Below, one piece after another: positions 26,047 to 35,383 of a DNA stretch of 64,000 bases. Numbering within the stretch: the first letter of the stretch is position 1; each line of letters begins with the position of its first letter. The stretch lies in contig JADJBK010000006.1 of NCBI GenBank assembly GCA_016703745.1, forward strand, positions 1 to 64,000, given 5' to 3'. The notes under the pieces were generated by a model. That model was not told the DNA's origin and made no database searches. It saw only the letters and a program-made list of their open reading frames with translations. The position numbers and the translations under genes are program-made. This DNA is from Nitrosomonas sp. Its GTDB lineage: Bacteria; Pseudomonadota; Gammaproteobacteria; Burkholderiales; Nitrosomonadaceae.

Positions 26047-26068
26047 AGAACGATAATGCCTCAAACAA

Positions 26069-26096
26069 AAAAGCCCTGCACTATGGCAGGGCTCTT
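26069..26096 (-). terminator. Rho-independent terminator of the OmpA-family gene
   Basis: On the minus strand AGCCCTGC pairs with GCAGGGCT around a six-base loop, followed by TTTTTTG. It begins 28 bases after the OmpA stop and separates that gene from the deaminase operon that continues in the same direction. Confidence 0.85.
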
Positions 26097-26123
26097 TGGT
26101 TAGCTATTGAAGTATCAAATGTA

Positions 26124-26804
26124 CTATCGGGTTCCGGCTACTTCTATTTCAACACGGCGATCCGGTGCCAGACAATTAATCAGATCTCGCGTTGCGCGGG
26201 TACCTTTGCAGGTATCTCCAGTAACAGGATTTGCTTCGCCTTTTCCGTCAGTAAATATTTGATCGGGATTGATTCCGCGCGAAACCAAGTGGCTTTTGAC
26301 TGCCTCGGCACGTCTGACAGAAAGTTTTTTATTGTAGGTTTCAGAACCAATACGATCCGTATAGCCAACAGCAATAATCAGATCGTAATTCACTCCCTGG
26401 AGGTTGCCAGCAAAATCATCCAAGGCTTGTTGCCCTTCTGGTTTCAATATGGCTTTGTCGAAATCAAATAAGGCATCAGCAGAAAAAGATACCTTTTCTG
26501 GCTCAACTATGGGTGCAGGTACTGGAGCCTCTACAACTTTTTCAGGCTGACTAACTAAATCTGGATCACATTCATAAATGGCCATCGCGGGTGTCCAGTA
26601 ACCGGTGCGCCAGCATAGACCTGTTGAGTTTCTTGCAACGACACCGTTATCGTCAACAGTGTAACCTTCTGTTTTTTCAGCATTGCTAAGGCCCTGTCTG
26701 TCGGTCACGCCTATTTCGGAGTGTGCCATAGCTACGCTGGAAAACAATGTTGGAATAATGACCGCACCGATCAGATATTTCTTTGTTAACATAAAATTTT
26801 TCAT
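26124..26804 (-). CDS. OmpA-family outer-membrane protein
   Basis: A 226-residue protein with a signal peptide (KYLIGAVIIPTLFSSVAMA, cleavage near residue 27). It has a short N-terminal region with two cysteines (LCWRTGYWTP and IYECDPDLV), a proline-rich linker (EAPVPAPIVEPEK) and a C-terminal OmpA/MotB peptidoglycan-binding domain (ADALFDFDKAILKPEGQQAL, then SVRRAEAVKSHLVSRGI). There is no eight-stranded barrel, so it is a periplasmic or lipid-anchored-type OmpA-like protein rather than a porin. It is a single-gene unit with its own terminator. Confidence 0.88.
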   Translation of the reverse strand: MKNFMLTKKYLIGAVIIPTLFSSVAMAHSEIGVTDRQGLSNAEKTEGYTVDDNGVVARNSTGLCWRTGYWTPAMAIYECDPDLVSQPEKVVEAPVPAPIVEPEKVSFSADALFDFDKAILKPEGQQALDDFAGNLQGVNYDLIIAVGYTDRIGSETYNKKLSVRRAEAVKSHLVSRGINPDQIFTDGKGEANPVTGDTCKGTRATRDLINCLAPDRRVEIEVAGTR

Positions 26805-26851
26805 GCTATTGTTCCTCTATGAATAAAAAATCTTTTCCCAATCATCATATC

Positions 26852-26874
26852 GCCACCCTGAGATCAGGGGTGGC
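26852..26874. repeat. Hairpin upstream of the OmpA and ABC genes
   Basis: GCCACCCTG pairs with CAGGGGTGGC with one bulged base around a short loop, in the divergent region between the OmpA-family gene and the ABC operon. It could be a leader hairpin of either transcript. No T-run follows on the plus side. Confidence 0.35.
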
Positions 26875-27024
26875 ATGATTCGTTTCTTGTCTTAGTCCAC
26901 AAAACACTTTTATAAGCATCACTGGTGCGGATTATGGTTTGATCCATTCATTTTTGTCAAATACGAGTGTTGTTTTTTTTGCACACTGTGGCATATTTCT
27001 GGTCAGAAAAATAATGACTACATT

Positions 27025-27828
27025 ATGTTGCTTTCATGGATACAAGAGAGTGTTGATGTTGTGAAACAAAATAACCTTCTTGCAGCAATTTTTGCAAATA
27101 ATCTAAATTACTCATATGGTGCGAATGTCGCTGTGAGTGATGTTTGTCTGCAATTGAACCGAGGGGATATTCTGGGATTTCTTGGGCCGAATGGCGCAGG
27201 TAAAAGTACGGTCCTGCGCATGTTAACTGGTAATCTGTTTCCAGTCAGTGGCGATATACAAATTTGTGGAGTAGATTTACTGTCTGCCCCTCTTTCTGCG
27301 AAACGGCGCATTGGTTATTTGCCGGAAATCCCGCCGCTTTATAAAGAGCTGACTGTGAATGAATATTTGCGATTTGCCGCAGAATTGCATGGTATTCCTA
27401 AAAAAATGCTGGTTGAGGCGGTAGAAATTGCAAAAAATAACTGCGACCTGGCTAATGTGGGTAGAAAAATTATTGGCGTATTATCGAAGGGTTTTCAGCA
27501 GCGCGTTGGGATTGCGCAGGCGATTATCCATCAGCCGGAAGTGATCATCCTGGACGAGCCAACTGCAGGACTGGATCCCAATCAGATACAGAAAATACAT
27601 CAGTTGTTACTGTCGCTCCAGCAAAAGCACGCTATTATTTTTTCGACACACGTTTTGTCAGAGGTTGAAAATATCTGTAACCGCATACACATATTGCATC
27701 AAGGTAAAACTATGCTGGATACCGGAATCAACAGCCTCAGGCAACAAAATCAGAAACTTGATAGCCTCTTTGAACAGTTGACGCAATCAGATTCAGCCAC
27801 CGGGGATCGGGCATCGTGCTGTCAATAA
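27025..27828 (+). CDS. ABC transporter ATP-binding protein, GldA-like
   Basis: A 267-residue ATPase with Walker A GPNGAGKST, signature LSKGFQQRVGIAQAI, Walker B VIILDEPTAGLDP and switch histidine in STHVLSEVE. It begins a three-gene operon with a permease (overlap of 13 bases) and an auxiliary protein, the GldA-GldF-GldG-like layout found in many non-gliding bacteria. The substrate is unknown; export or assembly of envelope components is often supposed. The first 12 residues are doubtful, and GTG at 27061 (VKQNNLLAA) is an alternative start. Confidence 0.88.
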   Translation: MLLSWIQESVDVVKQNNLLAAIFANNLNYSYGANVAVSDVCLQLNRGDILGFLGPNGAGKSTVLRMLTGNLFPVSGDIQICGVDLLSAPLSAKRRIGYLPEIPPLYKELTVNEYLRFAAELHGIPKKMLVEAVEIAKNNCDLANVGRKIIGVLSKGFQQRVGIAQAIIHQPEVIILDEPTAGLDPNQIQKIHQLLLSLQQKHAIIFSTHVLSEVENICNRIHILHQGKTMLDTGINSLRQQNQKLDSLFEQLTQSDSATGDRASCCQ

Positions 27829-28547
27829 TCTGCAAAGAGATGCGATTGCTGTTTGTTTCATCGTTGGTATGGACGTTTCTGACGCTGACACAACTGGTAT
27901 TAGCCTGGGTCTTTTTGGGGCGACTCGATACTTTTCTTGAGATTCAGCCGCAGTTGATGCAGCTTGCCAACCCACCGGGTATCACAGAGGTTATTGTTTC
28001 CCCGGTTTTTTCAGTGGCCTCAATCGTGCTATTGATGGCGACCCCTATCATGAGCATGCGCATGCTGGCTGAAGAAAGGCGCAATCAGACATTAGTGATG
28101 CTGTTGAGCGCGCCAGTTTCTCGATTTGCAATTGTATTGGCCAAGTTTTTTGTGCTACTGCTATTTCTGTCTACCCTGCCGCTACTAATTGTTATTTTGT
28201 CACTCTTTCTGTTGATGGGTGGCACATTAGATTTTGGTTTATTACTAAGTAATGTTATCGGCTTGATTCTGCTGGCAGGCTGTTTTGCTTCGCTGGGTCT
28301 ATATATATCCAGTTTGACCGCACATCCCGCTATTGCGGCACTTGGTAGCTTTGGTGCGCTGCTCTGTTTCTGGATAATCGATATGGTGGCACTCGACTCC
28401 GATAGCATCATCCATTATTTTTCTCCGTTCAGGCACTATGAGTACTTCAACCTGGGAATTATTGACTCTGCAAGCGTCATTTTTATGATGCTTTTCATGG
28501 TTGTTTTTCTGGCATTGACGGTGCAAAGATTGGCGAGTATGCGCTAG
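27816..28547 (+). CDS. ABC-2 type permease, GldF-like
   Basis: A 243-residue membrane protein with six predicted helices (for example LVWTFLTLTQLVLAWVFLG, IVLLMATPIMSMRMLAEERR and FFVLLLFLSTLPLLIVILSL). The segment MRMLAEERRNQTLVMLLSAP is characteristic of ABC-2 permeases of the Gld/Nos type. It overlaps the ATPase gene and precedes the auxiliary gene by 13 bases, so the three form one transporter. Confidence 0.88.
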   Translation: MLSIICKEMRLLFVSSLVWTFLTLTQLVLAWVFLGRLDTFLEIQPQLMQLANPPGITEVIVSPVFSVASIVLLMATPIMSMRMLAEERRNQTLVMLLSAPVSRFAIVLAKFFVLLLFLSTLPLLIVILSLFLLMGGTLDFGLLLSNVIGLILLAGCFASLGLYISSLTAHPAIAALGSFGALLCFWIIDMVALDSDSIIHYFSPFRHYEYFNLGIIDSASVIFMMLFMVVFLALTVQRLASMR

Positions 28548-28560
28548 CGGAGGATGGGAT

Positions 28561-29910
28561 ATGAAAGAAGATAACAATGGGCGACGACAATGGCGTAGTC
28601 GCTGGCAGCTGGGTTTATTGCTTGTCTCGATTGGCATGATTGGCTATTGGGCGGTACAACAGCGTATTCATTGGGATATAAGTCAAAATAGCCGCAATAG
28701 CCTCAGTCAAACCAGTATTGATATCCTGCAGGTGCTCGACAAACCGGTAGAAGTGACCGTCTATGCAACCAGGCAGGATCCCAGGCTTGGAGATGTTCGT
28801 GGCATCATTAGTGGGTTTATTGCTAATTATCAAAGATTTAAACCGGATATCAATGTGTCTTTTGTTGACCCGGCAGAGCATCCCCAGCAGGCGCTGGCTG
28901 CAGGTGTCAGATTAAATGGCGAGCTGGTCGTGCATTATGAGGGGCGGGAAGCAGGGCTCACCTCAATCAATGAGGAAGCCTTTACCAATCTCTTGATGCG
29001 CCTGGTTCGCCCACAGAGCAAGCAATTAAAGGTGTTAACTGGTCACGGTGAGCGCAAGTTCGATGGCGTTGCCAACCGTGATCTTGGTGATTTTGGCGGG
29101 AAACTCGCCGCCATTGGTTTTACAGTCAGACCCTATAGCTTGATGGATGAGGGGGTAATGCAGGAGAGTGGCGATATTCTGGTTATTGCGTCACCACAGA
29201 TCGAGTTACTTGCTGGTGAAGTTGATCAACTGATCGATTATCTGGAAAAGGGTGGGAATATGCTATGGCTGGTGGATGGCGGTGAAGAATTGTACGGCCT
29301 GCAGCCACTTGCCGAGATACTGGGAATTGGTTTTGTCCCAGGCGTAATTGTCGATCCACGGGCAAAACAGCTTAATGCCCCGCTTACCTTTACCCTTGGG
29401 GCTGGTTATCAGCCACACGCAGTGACCCGGCAATTTGATTTAATTACCGTATTTCCCTTTGCGCGTCCATTGGTACTGGAAGAAAACCCACAATGGCAAC
29501 GTACTGTGCTGGTCGAAGCCGCTCCACAAGGATGGGTCGAGACCGGAACGATTACGGATGAACCCACGCTTAATGCGGAAGTAGATGCCAGTGGGCCATT
29601 TAGTATCGCTGTCGCGTTAAACCGCATCATGGATGACCGGGAGCAGAGAGTAGTTGTCGTGGGTAGCGGTTATTTTCTCGCGAATACCTATCTGGGTAAT
29701 GGCGGTAATCTTGATCTGGGTGTCAATATCGCTAATTGGCTGGCGGGCGACGAACGTCTGATTACTATTCAGCCACGAGCCACAATTGATCATCGCCTGG
29801 CGCTCAGTCAGTCCGAATTAAATTTCATCACAATCGTGACATTGGTCGGATTGCCACTGCTGTTTATAATCGGTGGAATAGGGATCAACTGGCGACGTAG
29901 GCGAGGATGA
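28561..29910 (+). CDS. GldG-like ABC transporter auxiliary protein
   Basis: A 449-residue protein with one N-terminal membrane helix (LGLLLVSIGMIGYWAVQ), a large periplasmic domain (VTVYATRQDPRLGDVRGIIS, LKVLTGHGERKFDG and GGNMLWLVDGGEELYG) and a C-terminal helix (FITIVTLVGLPLLFIIGGIG) followed by WRRRRG. This is the ABC_transp_aux/GldG pattern; the periplasmic part resembles a nonenzymatic DUF4350-like fold. It completes the transporter. In many relatives a DUF4340 gene follows; here mutM does, so that subunit is absent or elsewhere. Confidence 0.85.
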   Translation: MKEDNNGRRQWRSRWQLGLLLVSIGMIGYWAVQQRIHWDISQNSRNSLSQTSIDILQVLDKPVEVTVYATRQDPRLGDVRGIISGFIANYQRFKPDINVSFVDPAEHPQQALAAGVRLNGELVVHYEGREAGLTSINEEAFTNLLMRLVRPQSKQLKVLTGHGERKFDGVANRDLGDFGGKLAAIGFTVRPYSLMDEGVMQESGDILVIASPQIELLAGEVDQLIDYLEKGGNMLWLVDGGEELYGLQPLAEILGIGFVPGVIVDPRAKQLNAPLTFTLGAGYQPHAVTRQFDLITVFPFARPLVLEENPQWQRTVLVEAAPQGWVETGTITDEPTLNAEVDASGPFSIAVALNRIMDDREQRVVVVGSGYFLANTYLGNGGNLDLGVNIANWLAGDERLITIQPRATIDHRLALSQSELNFITIVTLVGLPLLFIIGGIGINWRRRRG

Positions 29911-29973
29911 TGGCTCTCAATTCCCATAATCTGGCCATCCCAGCCTGCTGGTGATACAACGTTTCTGAAAAAC

Positions 29974-30822
29974 ATGCCGGAGCTACCAGAAGTCGAGATT
30001 ACTCGACGTGGGATCGCAGCACATCTCACCGGTCAACGTATTACTGGGGTAACGGTACGTAATGCCGCGCTGCGCTGGCCGATTACATCTGAAATTTCAT
30101 CGTCTTTACCCGAGCAGCAAATTCACTCAGTTACACGGCGCGCCAAATACCTGTTGCTCCGCTGTGATACCGGTACGTTGATTATTCACCTGGGTATGTC
30201 CGGCAGCTTGCGAGTGCTGCCGGTAAACGTGCCACATCAGGCGCACGATCATTTTGAACTGCTGCTTGGCAACGGCAATATTCTACGTCTGCGCGATCCG
30301 CGCCGCTTTGGTGCCGTACTATGGTGGCCGGAAGATATTTCACAGCATCCACTGCTCAAGCGTTTGGGGCCGGAACCGCTGAGTGAGGATTTTACTGCGG
30401 ACAGGCTTCATAATGACATACGTAACCGCAGCATCCGCATTAAACAAGTGGTGATGAATCAGCATATTGTCGTTGGAGTCGGCAATATTTACGCCAATGA
30501 AGCGCTTTTTCATGCTGGATTATCTCCATTGCGTCCCGCCAGTCAACTTGATTGTCAACAGTGCATGCGTCTGGTAAATGCTATTAAAAAAACACTGACC
30601 AGTGCAATCACTGCTGGCGGCAGTACCCTGCGCGATTTTACCGACAGCGCAGGCCGCCCCGGTTATTTTCAGCAACACTATCAGGTGTATGCCCGCGCCG
30701 ATCAGCCCTGCCTGCGATGTGGCACAGGTATTCAGAAAATCATACTCAGCCAACGCGCAACCTTTTTCTGTCCCCAATGCCAGCCTCAATCCACCTTCCC
30801 ATTTCGGGAATCAAAAAAATGA
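29974..30822 (+). CDS. mutM: Formamidopyrimidine-DNA glycosylase
   Basis: A 282-residue enzyme starting MPELPEVEITRRGIAAHLTG, where Pro2 is the Schiff-base nucleophile and Glu3 is catalytic. It has Lys in the LGMSGS beta-turn region and a C-terminal zinc finger (CLRCGTGIQ...FFCPQC). It removes 8-oxoguanine and formamidopyrimidines and nicks the backbone. It is slightly longer than E. coli MutM at the C-terminus. It lies 63 bases after the ABC operon and runs tail to tail with ppk. Confidence 0.96.
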   Translation: MPELPEVEITRRGIAAHLTGQRITGVTVRNAALRWPITSEISSSLPEQQIHSVTRRAKYLLLRCDTGTLIIHLGMSGSLRVLPVNVPHQAHDHFELLLGNGNILRLRDPRRFGAVLWWPEDISQHPLLKRLGPEPLSEDFTADRLHNDIRNRSIRIKQVVMNQHIVVGVGNIYANEALFHAGLSPLRPASQLDCQQCMRLVNAIKKTLTSAITAGGSTLRDFTDSAGRPGYFQQHYQVYARADQPCLRCGTGIQKIILSQRATFFCPQCQPQSTFPFRESKK

Positions 30823-30846
30823 AATAGATACCCTGTTATCTAATAG

Positions 30847-32946
30847 TTACAGCTTTTCCAGCAATGCACGCTGAGCGCTGAATTGCCGGTTTCTTCTGGA
30901 TGTTTTACGTTTGTAGTAGCCCTCACCATTCATCTCCCAAGCCTGGGTATTATCCCGTAGATAAGGTTTTAATCCTTCTGTGATGACCCGTTTTTTCAGG
31001 CGTGCATCGAGTATTGGGAAACACACTTCGACCCGGCGGAAAAAGTTACGGTTCATCCAGTCCGCACTGGCAAGATAAACGTGATGCTGGTTGATATTCA
31101 AAAAGTAGAAAATACGGGAATGCTCCAGAAAGCGTCCGATGATCGAACGCACGCGGATATTATCGGACAGACCGGGAACATTGGGACGAAGCGCGCAAGC
31201 TCCGCGCACAATCAGATTGATTTTGACGCCAGCACCAGATGCGTCATACAGTGCCTGAATGACCATCGGCTCCAGCAAGGCATTCATTTTGGCGATAATG
31301 ACGGCTGGTTTTCCGTTGCGCGCATTTTCGGCTTCCTGGTTGATGTGATGAAGAATCTGAGTATGCAGGCTGAAAGGAGATTGCCAGAGATGTTTCAGCT
31401 TGCTCGCTTTTCCCAATCCGGTTAGTTGGAGAAAAACTTCGTTGATATCCGAGCAAATTTCTTCATGACTCGTCAGTAAGCCAAAGTCGGTATAAAGGCG
31501 GGCAGTACCCGGATGATAATTGCCGGTACCCAGATGCGCATAGCGTTTTAACTGACCGGACTCACGTCGGATTATCATCGCCATCTTGCAGTGAGTCTTG
31601 TAACCAACGATGCCATAGACAACATGGGCGCCCGCATCTTCGAGGCGATCTGCCCAGTTGATGTTGGCTTCTTCATCAAATCGTGCCAGCAGTTCCACGA
31701 CCACGGTTACTTCCTTGCCGGCGCTGGCGGCGGAGATCAAGGCTTCCATTAGCGTGGAGTCAGAGCCGGTACGATATACAGTCTGTTTTATCGCGACGAC
31801 ATCCGGATCGGTTGATGCCTGCTTGATGAATTCAATAACAGGCTGAAAACTTTGAAAGGGATGGTGTAGCAGGATATCGTGCTTGCGCACTATTTGAAAA
31901 AAATCACTATCCTTCTTTTTCTGTGTCGAGAACGGGGCGCCGGGAATAAAGCGGGGAAATTTCAGATCGGGGCGGTCGATAATGTCAAAAATCTGAGTAA
32001 GCCGTACCAGATTAACCGGGCCGTGCACCTGATACAGATCTTCTTTTTGCAGGCAAAACTGGTCAAGCAGGAATTCTGTCATTCCAGGCGAACAGTTATC
32101 TGCAACCTCCAGTCGGACCGCATCACCAAGATGGCGTTGCGGAAGTTCACCCTGCAATGCGATGCGCAGGTTCTTGATTTCTTCTTCATCAACAAACAGA
32201 TTGCTGTTGCGGGTGACCCGAAACTGGTAGCAACCGACCACCTGCATGCCTGAGAAAAGCTCATCTACATGTGCATGGATAATAGAAGACAAAAACACGA
32301 AGCTGTATTCATTCCGACCGATCTCTTTGGGCAATCGAATGACACGCGGCAGGATACGTGGTGCTTGCACGATGGCCGTGCCTGAATTCCGGCCAAAGGC
32401 GTCTTTGCCCTCCAGCGCCACGGCAAAATTGAGGCTTTTGTTTAAGATGCGCGGAAAGGGATGAGAGGGGTCCAAGCCAATGGGCGTCAGCATTGGCATC
32501 AGTTCGCGTTGAAAAAACTGCTTGATCCACTCGCGCTGGTTTTCATTCCAGGTGGTGCGACGGAGAAAGTGAATACCATTACTGGCCAGCTCCGGCAGAA
32601 TGATTTTATTAAAAATCTGGTATTGATGAGCGACCACCTCGCGCGTACGTGCAGTAGCAAGCTCAAGAGCCTGGAGGGGCGGCAGGCCATCTGGGCCGAA
32701 TCCTGGTGTGTCGAGCTTGATCTGCTCTTTCAGCCCTGCGATACGAACTTCAAAAAACTCGTCAAAATTGTTGCTGACAATGCAGATAAAGCGCAATCGT
32801 TCCAGCAAGGGCACATTGTCTTCTTCTGCCTGAGCCAGAACCCGACGATTGAACTCTATCTGACTCAGCTCGCGGTTTAAAAATAACTTATTCACGCTGA
32901 GAACAGGTTTGCTGGCAGTGATTACGCCGGATTCATTCTCGGTCAT
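30847..32946 (-). CDS. ppk: Polyphosphate kinase 1
   Basis: A 699-residue polyphosphate kinase: N-terminal domain FLNRELSQIEFNRRVLAQAE, head domain with IVSNNFDEFFEVRIAGLKEQ, and the two catalytic phospholipase-D-like domains. The autophosphorylated histidine is in RYAHLGTGNYHPGTARLYTD and the second histidine in LEHSRIFYF. It reversibly makes polyphosphate from ATP. It is a single-gene unit between mutM (convergent) and the Fe-trafficking gene. No ppx lies nearby. Confidence 0.97.
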   Translation of the reverse strand: MTENESGVITASKPVLSVNKLFLNRELSQIEFNRRVLAQAEEDNVPLLERLRFICIVSNNFDEFFEVRIAGLKEQIKLDTPGFGPDGLPPLQALELATARTREVVAHQYQIFNKIILPELASNGIHFLRRTTWNENQREWIKQFFQRELMPMLTPIGLDPSHPFPRILNKSLNFAVALEGKDAFGRNSGTAIVQAPRILPRVIRLPKEIGRNEYSFVFLSSIIHAHVDELFSGMQVVGCYQFRVTRNSNLFVDEEEIKNLRIALQGELPQRHLGDAVRLEVADNCSPGMTEFLLDQFCLQKEDLYQVHGPVNLVRLTQIFDIIDRPDLKFPRFIPGAPFSTQKKKDSDFFQIVRKHDILLHHPFQSFQPVIEFIKQASTDPDVVAIKQTVYRTGSDSTLMEALISAASAGKEVTVVVELLARFDEEANINWADRLEDAGAHVVYGIVGYKTHCKMAMIIRRESGQLKRYAHLGTGNYHPGTARLYTDFGLLTSHEEICSDINEVFLQLTGLGKASKLKHLWQSPFSLHTQILHHINQEAENARNGKPAVIIAKMNALLEPMVIQALYDASGAGVKINLIVRGACALRPNVPGLSDNIRVRSIIGRFLEHSRIFYFLNINQHHVYLASADWMNRNFFRRVEVCFPILDARLKKRVITEGLKPYLRDNTQAWEMNGEGYYKRKTSRRNRQFSAQRALLEKL

Positions 32947-33000
32947 AGTGCATTAACCTGGTTAAAAATAGACCGATATTATGAAATTCAGGTTACAACT

Positions 33001-33273
33001 TTATGAATTGGGTGGGATGTAACCTGCGGGTTGGTCTCCGCCTTGACCAAAAAAATAGGCTTCCATCTGTTCGGCGAGATACTTCCGTGCCTTAATATCC
33101 GCCAGACTCAAATGCATTTCATTGACCAGCATGGTTTGATGTTTTACCCATTGACCCCAGGCCTGCTTTGAGACATTCTCGTAAATCCGTTTACCCAGCT
33201 CGCCGGGATAGGTCGGAAAATCCAGTCCCTCTGCTTCAATTCCCAGTTTGATACATTTAACCAGTCTGACCAT
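33001..33273 (-). CDS. yggX: Probable Fe(2+)-trafficking protein
   Basis: A 90-residue protein starting MVRLVKCIKLGIEAEGLDFP and continuing YPGELGKRIYENVSKQAWGQW, the YggX signature with the single N-terminal cysteine. YggX protects iron-sulfur clusters and the labile iron pool from oxidation. The start at 33273 is chosen by the family N-terminus; an upstream in-frame extension overlaps rlpA and is not real. It follows rlpA by 22 bases and may be co-transcribed with the rod-shape genes. Confidence 0.95.
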   Translation of the reverse strand: MVRLVKCIKLGIEAEGLDFPTYPGELGKRIYENVSKQAWGQWVKHQTMLVNEMHLSLADIKARKYLAEQMEAYFFGQGGDQPAGYIPPNS

Positions 33274-33295
33274 TATGAATTCCTGCAAAAGTGGA

Positions 33296-34234
33296 TTATT
33301 TGAGAAGGATGGGTTGGGTACCGGTTGAGTCGAATAGCGTGGATGCAATTTGTCTGGCAGATCTTTCGCTGGTGAAAGGACCAATCAATACCTTGTATAA
33401 ACCATCAGTTTTGTGAATACGCGATAAATAGGCAATGGTTTGAAGTTCCGCCTGTAACTGCGATTGAAATTGGTCAAGATAATTCTGGGCATTTTCTGCT
33501 GCACCGAATGCAGCAATTTGCAGATAAGTTGCTTCGTTATCACTGGAATGCATTACGGTTGATGTGGGCGGGGCGGGTTGAACGTTGACGCGACCGACAG
33601 ACGACTGATGAGGGAGAATAATTTCGACTTCGACCGGTGCGCTGCCATTTGCCAGCATGTTGAGTTTATGAGCGGCAACATAAGATAAATCGATCAACCG
33701 ATTATTCAGAAACGGTCCGCGATCATTGATACGTACGATGACAGACTTTCCATTCTGTAAGTGAGTAACCCTTACATAGCTCGGTATAGGCAGAGTGGGA
33801 TGGGCGGCCGTCATGGCGTACATATTGTAAATTTCTCCAGAAGCGGTATTTTTACCGTGAAATCGCTTTCCATACCAGGATGCGGTGCCACGCGCCCGGT
33901 ACGGCACCAGTTCTGTCATGGGTGTATAGGTTTTGCCCAAAGCGACATAGCGTTTCATATTGGCGCTGCGCAATGGTTCCGCCTTGGGAACCGCATTGGC
34001 AACCGTATCAAGGTGAATGGGCGGATTAGCCGCCGGGCCGTCGTCGAGATAATAGCCCCCACCTCGTTTACTGGTGTGTGAGGGTTGGTTTTTGGAAGTG
34101 CCGGATTGTTTCGGGGATTTTCCGGTGATCGTGGCAGTGCTGCTGCAGCCTGTTAGATAGAAAACGATCGACCACAGAATGAACCAGGATAAAACCAGTC
34201 GCGAGTGACTTGAATGAATTTTTGCAGTAGACAT
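33296..34234 (-). CDS. rlpA: RlpA-family septal ring lytic transglycosylase lipoprotein
   Basis: A 312-residue lipoprotein (WFILWSIVFYLTGC, lipidated cysteine near residue 30). The double-psi beta-barrel catalytic domain is seen in TASWYGKRFHGKNTASGEIY, MYAMTAAHPTLPIPS and VRINDRGPFLNNRLIDLSYV. A C-terminal SPOR domain (LQIAAFGAAENAQNYLDQFQ to the end) binds denuded glycan at the septum. It is 8 bases from rodA, in the usual rodA-rlpA order, and acts in cell-wall remodelling. Confidence 0.93.
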   Translation of the reverse strand: MSTAKIHSSHSRLVLSWFILWSIVFYLTGCSSTATITGKSPKQSGTSKNQPSHTSKRGGGYYLDDGPAANPPIHLDTVANAVPKAEPLRSANMKRYVALGKTYTPMTELVPYRARGTASWYGKRFHGKNTASGEIYNMYAMTAAHPTLPIPSYVRVTHLQNGKSVIVRINDRGPFLNNRLIDLSYVAAHKLNMLANGSAPVEVEIILPHQSSVGRVNVQPAPPTSTVMHSSDNEATYLQIAAFGAAENAQNYLDQFQSQLQAELQTIAYLSRIHKTDGLYKVLIGPFTSERSARQIASTLFDSTGTQPILLK

Positions 34235-34242
34235 ATTTTCTA

Positions 34243-35352
34243 TTAGGTTCTAACCAGTTTAGGGTGGGTGTGAATACTCATCAGGATACCAAATCCAAAC
34301 AGAATAGTGACCATTGAGGTTCCCCCGTAGCTGATGAGTGGCAACGGTACGCCGACGACAGGTAGAATGCCGCTAACCATACCAATATTGACAAAAATAT
34401 ACGTAAAAAAGGTAAGTGTGATCGAACCTGCGACCAAACGGGTGAAGCGGGTGGGTGCTTTGGCCGCAATGACAAAGCAACGTCCGATAACCACCAGATA
34501 AAGCAATAATAGCAGGCCGTTACCAATCAATCCAAATTCCTCTGAGAATACCGAAAAAATGAAATCCGTGCTGGGCTCGGGGAGGAAATCCAGTTGAGAT
34601 TGAGTTCCTTTTTGCCATCCTTTTCCTGAAATGCCACCCGAGCCAATGGCTATGCTGGACTGGATCGTGTGATAACCTGCACCGAGCGCATCTTGTGAAG
34701 GATCGAGCAAAGTCAGTACCCTTTTTTGCTGGTAATCATGCATACCAAACGTCCAAAGCAGGGGCAGGCTAATGGCTAGCGTAACCGCGAGTGTTGCCAG
34801 AATTCGCCAGGAAATACCCGCCAGGAATAAGATATAGAAACCACTGGCGAGAATAAGGATGGATGTCCCCAGGTCTGGCTGCCGGGCAATCAATAATACT
34901 GGCAGCAGCAGAATGAGCGCAGCGACACCATGATTGCGCCAGCGCAGAATCAGCCCTACTTTATCCAGATACCACGCCATCATTAGTGGAACTGCTATTT
35001 TCAACAATTCTGAAGGCTGAATGCGTGTGATGCCCAAGTTCAGCCAGCGACGCGCACCATTATGGATTTCTCCAAACAGGGCAACGCTGATCAGCAGGGC
35101 GATGCCAAGCAGGTACAGCGGCAGGGCAATCCTCATGATGGTCGGGAGCGGAATGTTAGCAACCGTCCACATGACGGCGAGTGCAATGGTCATATTGATC
35201 AGTTGACTGGTCATCCTGGTTGTGTTTCCACCTGTTGCGCTATAGAGCACAATCAGGCCGGTCAACATCAACAGAAAGATACCTGCCAGCAGAAAATTGT
35301 CGATATAGCGGGTCAGGAAATACCATATTTTAGAGAGGTCAAAGGTAATCAT
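34243..35352 (-). CDS. rodA: Rod-shape peptidoglycan polymerase RodA (SEDS)
   Basis: A 369-residue membrane protein with about ten helices and SEDS family blocks: GARRWLNLGITRIQPSELLK, ARQPDLGTSILILASG and LPEPSTDFIFSVFSEEFGLI, ending in GVPLPLISYGGTSM. It polymerises glycan strands for side-wall growth with the class B PBP2 encoded next to it (mrdA, 31 bases upstream). Confidence 0.96.
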   Translation of the reverse strand: MITFDLSKIWYFLTRYIDNFLLAGIFLLMLTGLIVLYSATGGNTTRMTSQLINMTIALAVMWTVANIPLPTIMRIALPLYLLGIALLISVALFGEIHNGARRWLNLGITRIQPSELLKIAVPLMMAWYLDKVGLILRWRNHGVAALILLLPVLLIARQPDLGTSILILASGFYILFLAGISWRILATLAVTLAISLPLLWTFGMHDYQQKRVLTLLDPSQDALGAGYHTIQSSIAIGSGGISGKGWQKGTQSQLDFLPEPSTDFIFSVFSEEFGLIGNGLLLLLYLVVIGRCFVIAAKAPTRFTRLVAGSITLTFFTYIFVNIGMVSGILPVVGVPLPLISYGGTSMVTILFGFGILMSIHTHPKLVRT

Positions 35353-35383
35353 AGTAATGTGAGAGGAGGGTGGTCAGTTATCC

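Noticed and set aside
27025..29910. Gliding-motility function for the GldA/F/G-like operon
   Set aside because: The names come from Flavobacteria; the operon is widespread in non-gliding bacteria and no other gliding gene is present.
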